Source of the DNA: Lentisphaeria bacterium | GTDB taxonomy: Bacteria > Verrucomicrobiota > Lentisphaeria > Victivallales > UBA1829 | Length of the DNA stretch: 16,437 nucleotides | Assembly (NCBI GenBank): GCA_017456805.1 | Contig: JAFTIQ010000062.1 | Span: 1-16,437, forward strand | Direction: 5' to 3' | Part shown: piece after piece, positions 13,793 through 16,437 of the stretch | Numbering within the stretch: position 1 is the first letter of the stretch | Layout: each line of letters opens with the position of its first letter | Notes under the pieces: generated by a model | Told to the model about the DNA's origin: nothing | What the model saw: only the letters and a program-made list of their open reading frames with translations | The model's database searches: none | Program-made: the position numbers and the translations under genes

Positions 13793-16021
13793 TCAGAAGG
13801 GAATGAACAGGAAATACCCGCCGATCTTTCCCTTTTCTTCTTTCAGCTGGAAAAACCGCCAAAGGAAGGAGACTTTGCTGTCAGCTCCATCTTTCTGAAT
13901 GGAAATAAAGGGGAAGAACAACGTCTCAGACCGATCGCCGTCGCGACGGTAGCGGTACAGCAAATGCATGACATTTGTACTTTCCTTCGTTCCGACTTTT
14001 TCTCCGTTGGCAAGGATCCAAAGCAAACGCCAGTTGTAATCTCCGTTATAGAATTTTTCTTTCCGGAAGAAAATTCCGTTTCCGATATCCTCTTTCCAGC
14101 GGAGTTCGGTATAATCTTTCAACAGCCGATTGACGGCATTGACCGCTGCGGAATGATTGGCAATATCCTTTTCGCTGATCTGGAATTTGATTCTCTTTGC
14201 AGTGGTCTGCACCAAACTCCATTCAGCCTGATATTCCCGTTCCCGCTTCCGGATTTTTTCCGCCAGAATCTTCATTTCCTCCTGCCGGATACATTTTCTG
14301 TAATACTCAATTTTATTTTTTGTTTTCCAGGCAGCGATTCTTGCCAGCTCTTTCTTATGATTCTCCCACTGATCCTGAATTCTCTTTTGTTCCTGCTGAA
14401 GCCACAGGATCCTGGATCTCAAAAATTCCAGATCTTTTCCGTTATATTCCGGTTTTGCCACATGGAAGGCAATTTTTCCGCGGTAAAACAGCCCGCATGC
14501 AGCATAAAGATCATTTTCTTCCACGACATTCCATTTTGAAGGAGTTTTCACTGTGGAGGAATGGATCTGTTTTAAGTAAGGTCCGGAATTCAGTTTCGAA
14601 GAATTCATATAAACAAGCGGGGGAAAAACACCGGTGAATTCAGAATAGTCATTTTTATTGACAAACGTCAGGATCGGCAAACTCCAGAACTTTTTCTTGT
14701 GAGGATGCGTCTCGTAACCGGTCAGAAGCGCTGGGAAAATATAAGACCGGCTGTTACTGTCGATATCATACAGGAAGAAAGGCAGACATCCGCCGGAATA
14801 GGATTCCGTAACAGGGAAGGTTTTTCCTTTTCGCCAATCCTGAAGGAACAGATCAAGCGTTTGATGATCGACAACCGTTTTCGGTAATTCCAACTGAGGA
14901 TCGAGCTCCTTCAACAGCTCTTTGATCAGCGGCAGATCCTGATTGAACGAAGAACCGCCAAGATTATCAAGTTTCCGGAGGATCGCCATTTTCCCCGTAT
15001 TGGCAAACCGCTTTTCCGTTACGATCTTCGTCATTAAAGGCAGAGAAAAAAATTCCTCTTCCGTACTGTCATGAAGCCACCGGGGATTCAAATCCCTATT
15101 CTTATATTTTGCGATCGGACCGAAGAAATTCCAGGAGAAGCTTCCATTTCCGCGCTCGATAGAATTCAGAAGGAGCCAGGTGAATTCCGTTCTTCCGTCA
15201 GGCTGTTTTCCATAACTGAACAGGGGGAAGAATCCATATTTATACCCGGTTCTCTGCGGAAGGGTCTTGAGAATACGATCCTGGAACTGGTACAGCTCTT
15301 CTGCTGTTTTCGGCACCGGTTTCCCGATTTTCCCGAAATGATATGCCAATGCTTTGTTGCCGGGGATGTGATCTTTGTTCCAATACCTGAAAAGCCAATC
15401 GTAATCAGAAACAGCAACATCCGTATTTTTAGACCAGAAGGCGAGCATAAATTCCGTGAAATAATCTTTTCTGCTGAGCTTATCACGTCTCAACGGAACT
15501 CTGTCATAATCATGAATCAGCAACGGCGTGTAATAAAACCATCCGGAATCCTCCTGATGAGTATCCTGAAACGTAAAGGGAATAAAACCGAAACGGTGAT
15601 TTTTCCAGACAAAATTCCCGATCCATCCCTCATTGCTTACCGGGTTCCAGGAGCTGAGGGGGAAAAGAATGGAATATTCATCCCCATCCTGAACATAGAA
15701 CGGCCGGATTGCAAAACCGTATTTGTCATAATCAATAAAGGGCCACAGCATGGACCAGTAGGAGCTGTTGCGGAAGAAGAAAGGCCAGATGTTAATAAGC
15801 GTATCATCCAAACCGCCGATTTGAGTTGCATTGCTCCTGCGGATAGAATCTGCATACGGAGTCTTCTGCTGAAAACGTGCAGAACGCAACTGATAAGAAG
15901 GCGGCGCAGAATATTCATCAAATACGCCTCCGGACATTCGCGCCATCCGCTTGGAAGAAACGCAGCCGCTCAGAACAAGAACAATTGCTGCGAAGAAAAA
16001 TAAAATCATCTTTTTCATCAT
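13793..16021 (-). CDS. Large W/F-P-F-rich lipoprotein, unknown function
   Basis: The frame is open from 16048, but a Shine-Dalgarno GGAGG sits 5 bases before the ATG at 16021 (8 before the ATG at 16018), so the true start is one of these; from 16021 the protein has 742 residues. The leader MMKKMILFFFAAIVLVLSGC ends in a lipobox (LSGC, Cys20), so it should be a lipoprotein. The body is a series of aromatic-rich beta-strand-like segments with recurring W/F-P-F/L motifs (IWPFFF, MLWPFID, ILFPLSSW, GFIPFTF, GFFPLFSYG, CLPFFLYD, GVFPPLVY, LFFPFISI). Near 530-620 there is a charged coiled-coil insert (WLQQEQKRIQDQWENHKKEL and onward). The C-terminus is a phenylalanine (GGYFLFIPF), as in many outer-membrane beta proteins. 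I do not recognise the family. It is monocistronic, with its own promoter and terminator. Confidence 0.7.
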   Translation of the reverse strand: MMKKMILFFFAAIVLVLSGCVSSKRMARMSGGVFDEYSAPPSYQLRSARFQQKTPYADSIRRSNATQIGGLDDTLINIWPFFFRNSSYWSMLWPFIDYDKYGFAIRPFYVQDGDEYSILFPLSSWNPVSNEGWIGNFVWKNHRFGFIPFTFQDTHQEDSGWFYYTPLLIHDYDRVPLRRDKLSRKDYFTEFMLAFWSKNTDVAVSDYDWLFRYWNKDHIPGNKALAYHFGKIGKPVPKTAEELYQFQDRILKTLPQRTGYKYGFFPLFSYGKQPDGRTEFTWLLLNSIERGNGSFSWNFFGPIAKYKNRDLNPRWLHDSTEEEFFSLPLMTKIVTEKRFANTGKMAILRKLDNLGGSSFNQDLPLIKELLKELDPQLELPKTVVDHQTLDLFLQDWRKGKTFPVTESYSGGCLPFFLYDIDSNSRSYIFPALLTGYETHPHKKKFWSLPILTFVNKNDYSEFTGVFPPLVYMNSSKLNSGPYLKQIHSSTVKTPSKWNVVEENDLYAACGLFYRGKIAFHVAKPEYNGKDLEFLRSRILWLQQEQKRIQDQWENHKKELARIAAWKTKNKIEYYRKCIRQEEMKILAEKIRKREREYQAEWSLVQTTAKRIKFQISEKDIANHSAAVNAVNRLLKDYTELRWKEDIGNGIFFRKEKFYNGDYNWRLLWILANGEKVGTKESTNVMHLLYRYRRDGDRSETLFFPFISIQKDGADSKVSFLWRFFQLKEEKGKIGGYFLFIPF

Positions 16022-16066
16022 AAAAGCCTCCGGTTTTGACAGTTTCATCTCAAACTTTCACAGGGG

Positions 16067-16095
16067 AATATAGCATTAAAAAGACAGTATGTCAA
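16067..16095 (-). promoter_or_regulatory. Extended -10 sigma70-like promoter of the lipoprotein gene
   Basis: On the - strand TTGACA (16095-16090), a 17-base spacer and TATATT (16072-16067), with TGC just before the -10 box. The predicted transcription start is near 16060, giving a leader of about 40 bases. This is the best promoter match in the window. Confidence 0.8.
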
Positions 16096-16196
16096 GCCTT
16101 TACAGAGAAATCATCACTTTTATATATCTTTGATTTGGATCATTGCCTCTTTTCTTTGTTATAACGCGTCAGGCATTTTTTGAGATTTTTTAAGGT

Positions 16197-16437
16197 GCTG
16201 TTGCAAAACCTGCATACAGAAAACGCATTCTAATTGAGTCTTTTGAACAGAGTGAACGGAGTTTACAGAGATTACGGAGGTGGTTTGGTAATTATTAAAA
16301 CAACCGTTACCCAAGAGAAAAATTTTTATTTCTTTTGAGAAATCGGTCGGTAATAACCAAAAATGCCTCCGTACACTCAGTACACTCCGTTTTCTCCGTA
16401 CGAAAATGTGCTTTCAAATTTCAGGTTTTGCAACAGC
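16197..16437. mobile_element. Foldback/MITE-like element with 16-bp terminal inverted repeats
   Basis: GCTGTTGCAAAACCTG (16197-16212) and its exact inverse (16422-16437) bound about 241 bp without a plausible gene. Inside, further inverted pairs share one centre near 16323: AACGGAGT/ACTCCGTT (16255-16262 and 16384-16391), TACGGAGG/CCTCCGTA (16273-16280 and 16366-16373), and AAAAATTTTT at the centre (16318-16327). The whole element can fold into a long imperfect hairpin. The termini resemble the CTGTTGCAAA ends of IS6-family elements, which would fit a non-autonomous derivative. The preceding GGT (16194-16196) may belong to the repeat; the matching bases lie beyond the window, so no target duplication can be tested. 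The rest of the gene-free 3' region (16096-16196) is AT-rich and shows nothing I can name. Confidence 0.75.

Noticed and set aside
15071..16003. A 310-codon + strand open frame
   Set aside because: Antisense to the lipoprotein gene, which has promoter, Shine-Dalgarno, lipobox and terminator; the + frame has none of these.
16022..16048. Upstream ATG of the lipoprotein frame at 16048
   Set aside because: It would put nine residues before the signal peptide and place the GGAGG site inside the coding sequence; the ATG at 16021/16018 has that site at proper spacing.
1..16437. tRNA, rRNA or riboswitch
   Set aside because: I saw no cloverleaf with a GGTTCGAATCC-like arm, no rRNA segment, and no recognisable aptamer in the leaders, including that of cimA.

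Overview
The window looks like a chromosomal contig of moderate GC content from a bacterium of the PVC group, most likely Lentisphaerota (Victivallis-like). The pointers are a pseudopilin with the [16 protein letters not shown] signature and a C-terminal H-X9-DG motif, a Bat-type (VWA/TPR) operon, and secreted carbohydrate-active-looking genes under a LacI-type regulator. This placement comes from protein style only. Both window ends lie in repeats (an 18-bp coding tandem repeat on the left, a terminal inverted repeat on the right), so the window may be a whole contig broken at repeats.

Left, + strand (1-3456): the end of a Bat operon. A 5'-truncated BatC-like, glutamine/proline-rich protein with about 19 QQPQQG repeats is followed three bases later by an 857-residue protein in which BatD and BatE are fused. 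This set is thought to work in the cell envelope beside VWA proteins and a MoxR ATPase, which would lie upstream.

Middle left, - strand (3443-5818): an operon of citramalate synthase (cimA, isoleucine pathway), a small exported hydrophobic protein and a DciA/DUF721-like protein. Its end overlaps the end of the Bat gene tail to tail. A compact intergenic region (5819-6039) carries a good sigma70-like promoter on each strand. The + promoter drives a two-gene redox unit: a small ferredoxin:thioredoxin reductase catalytic-chain-like protein and a thioredoxin. A two-way terminator hairpin (6585-6625) separates it from the next operon.

Middle right, - strand (13613 down to 6630): a five-gene cluster in the order LacI-family regulator, H-X9-DG pseudopilin, small secreted domain protein, 1149-residue secreted glycoside-hydrolase-like protein, Gfo/Idh/MocA oxidoreductase. 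The small secreted protein is a stand-alone copy of the N-terminal domain of the large one. The likely logic is regulated surface or extracellular handling of a glycan, with oxidation of a released sugar in the cytoplasm. This is the most interesting set of genes here, but its substrate cannot be read from the sequence.

Right (13736-16437): a monocistronic gene for a large lipoprotein rich in W/F-P-F motifs, with its own extended -10 promoter and a strong intrinsic terminator, then a gene-free 3' end holding a roughly 241-bp foldback (MITE-like) element with 16-bp perfect terminal inverted repeats.
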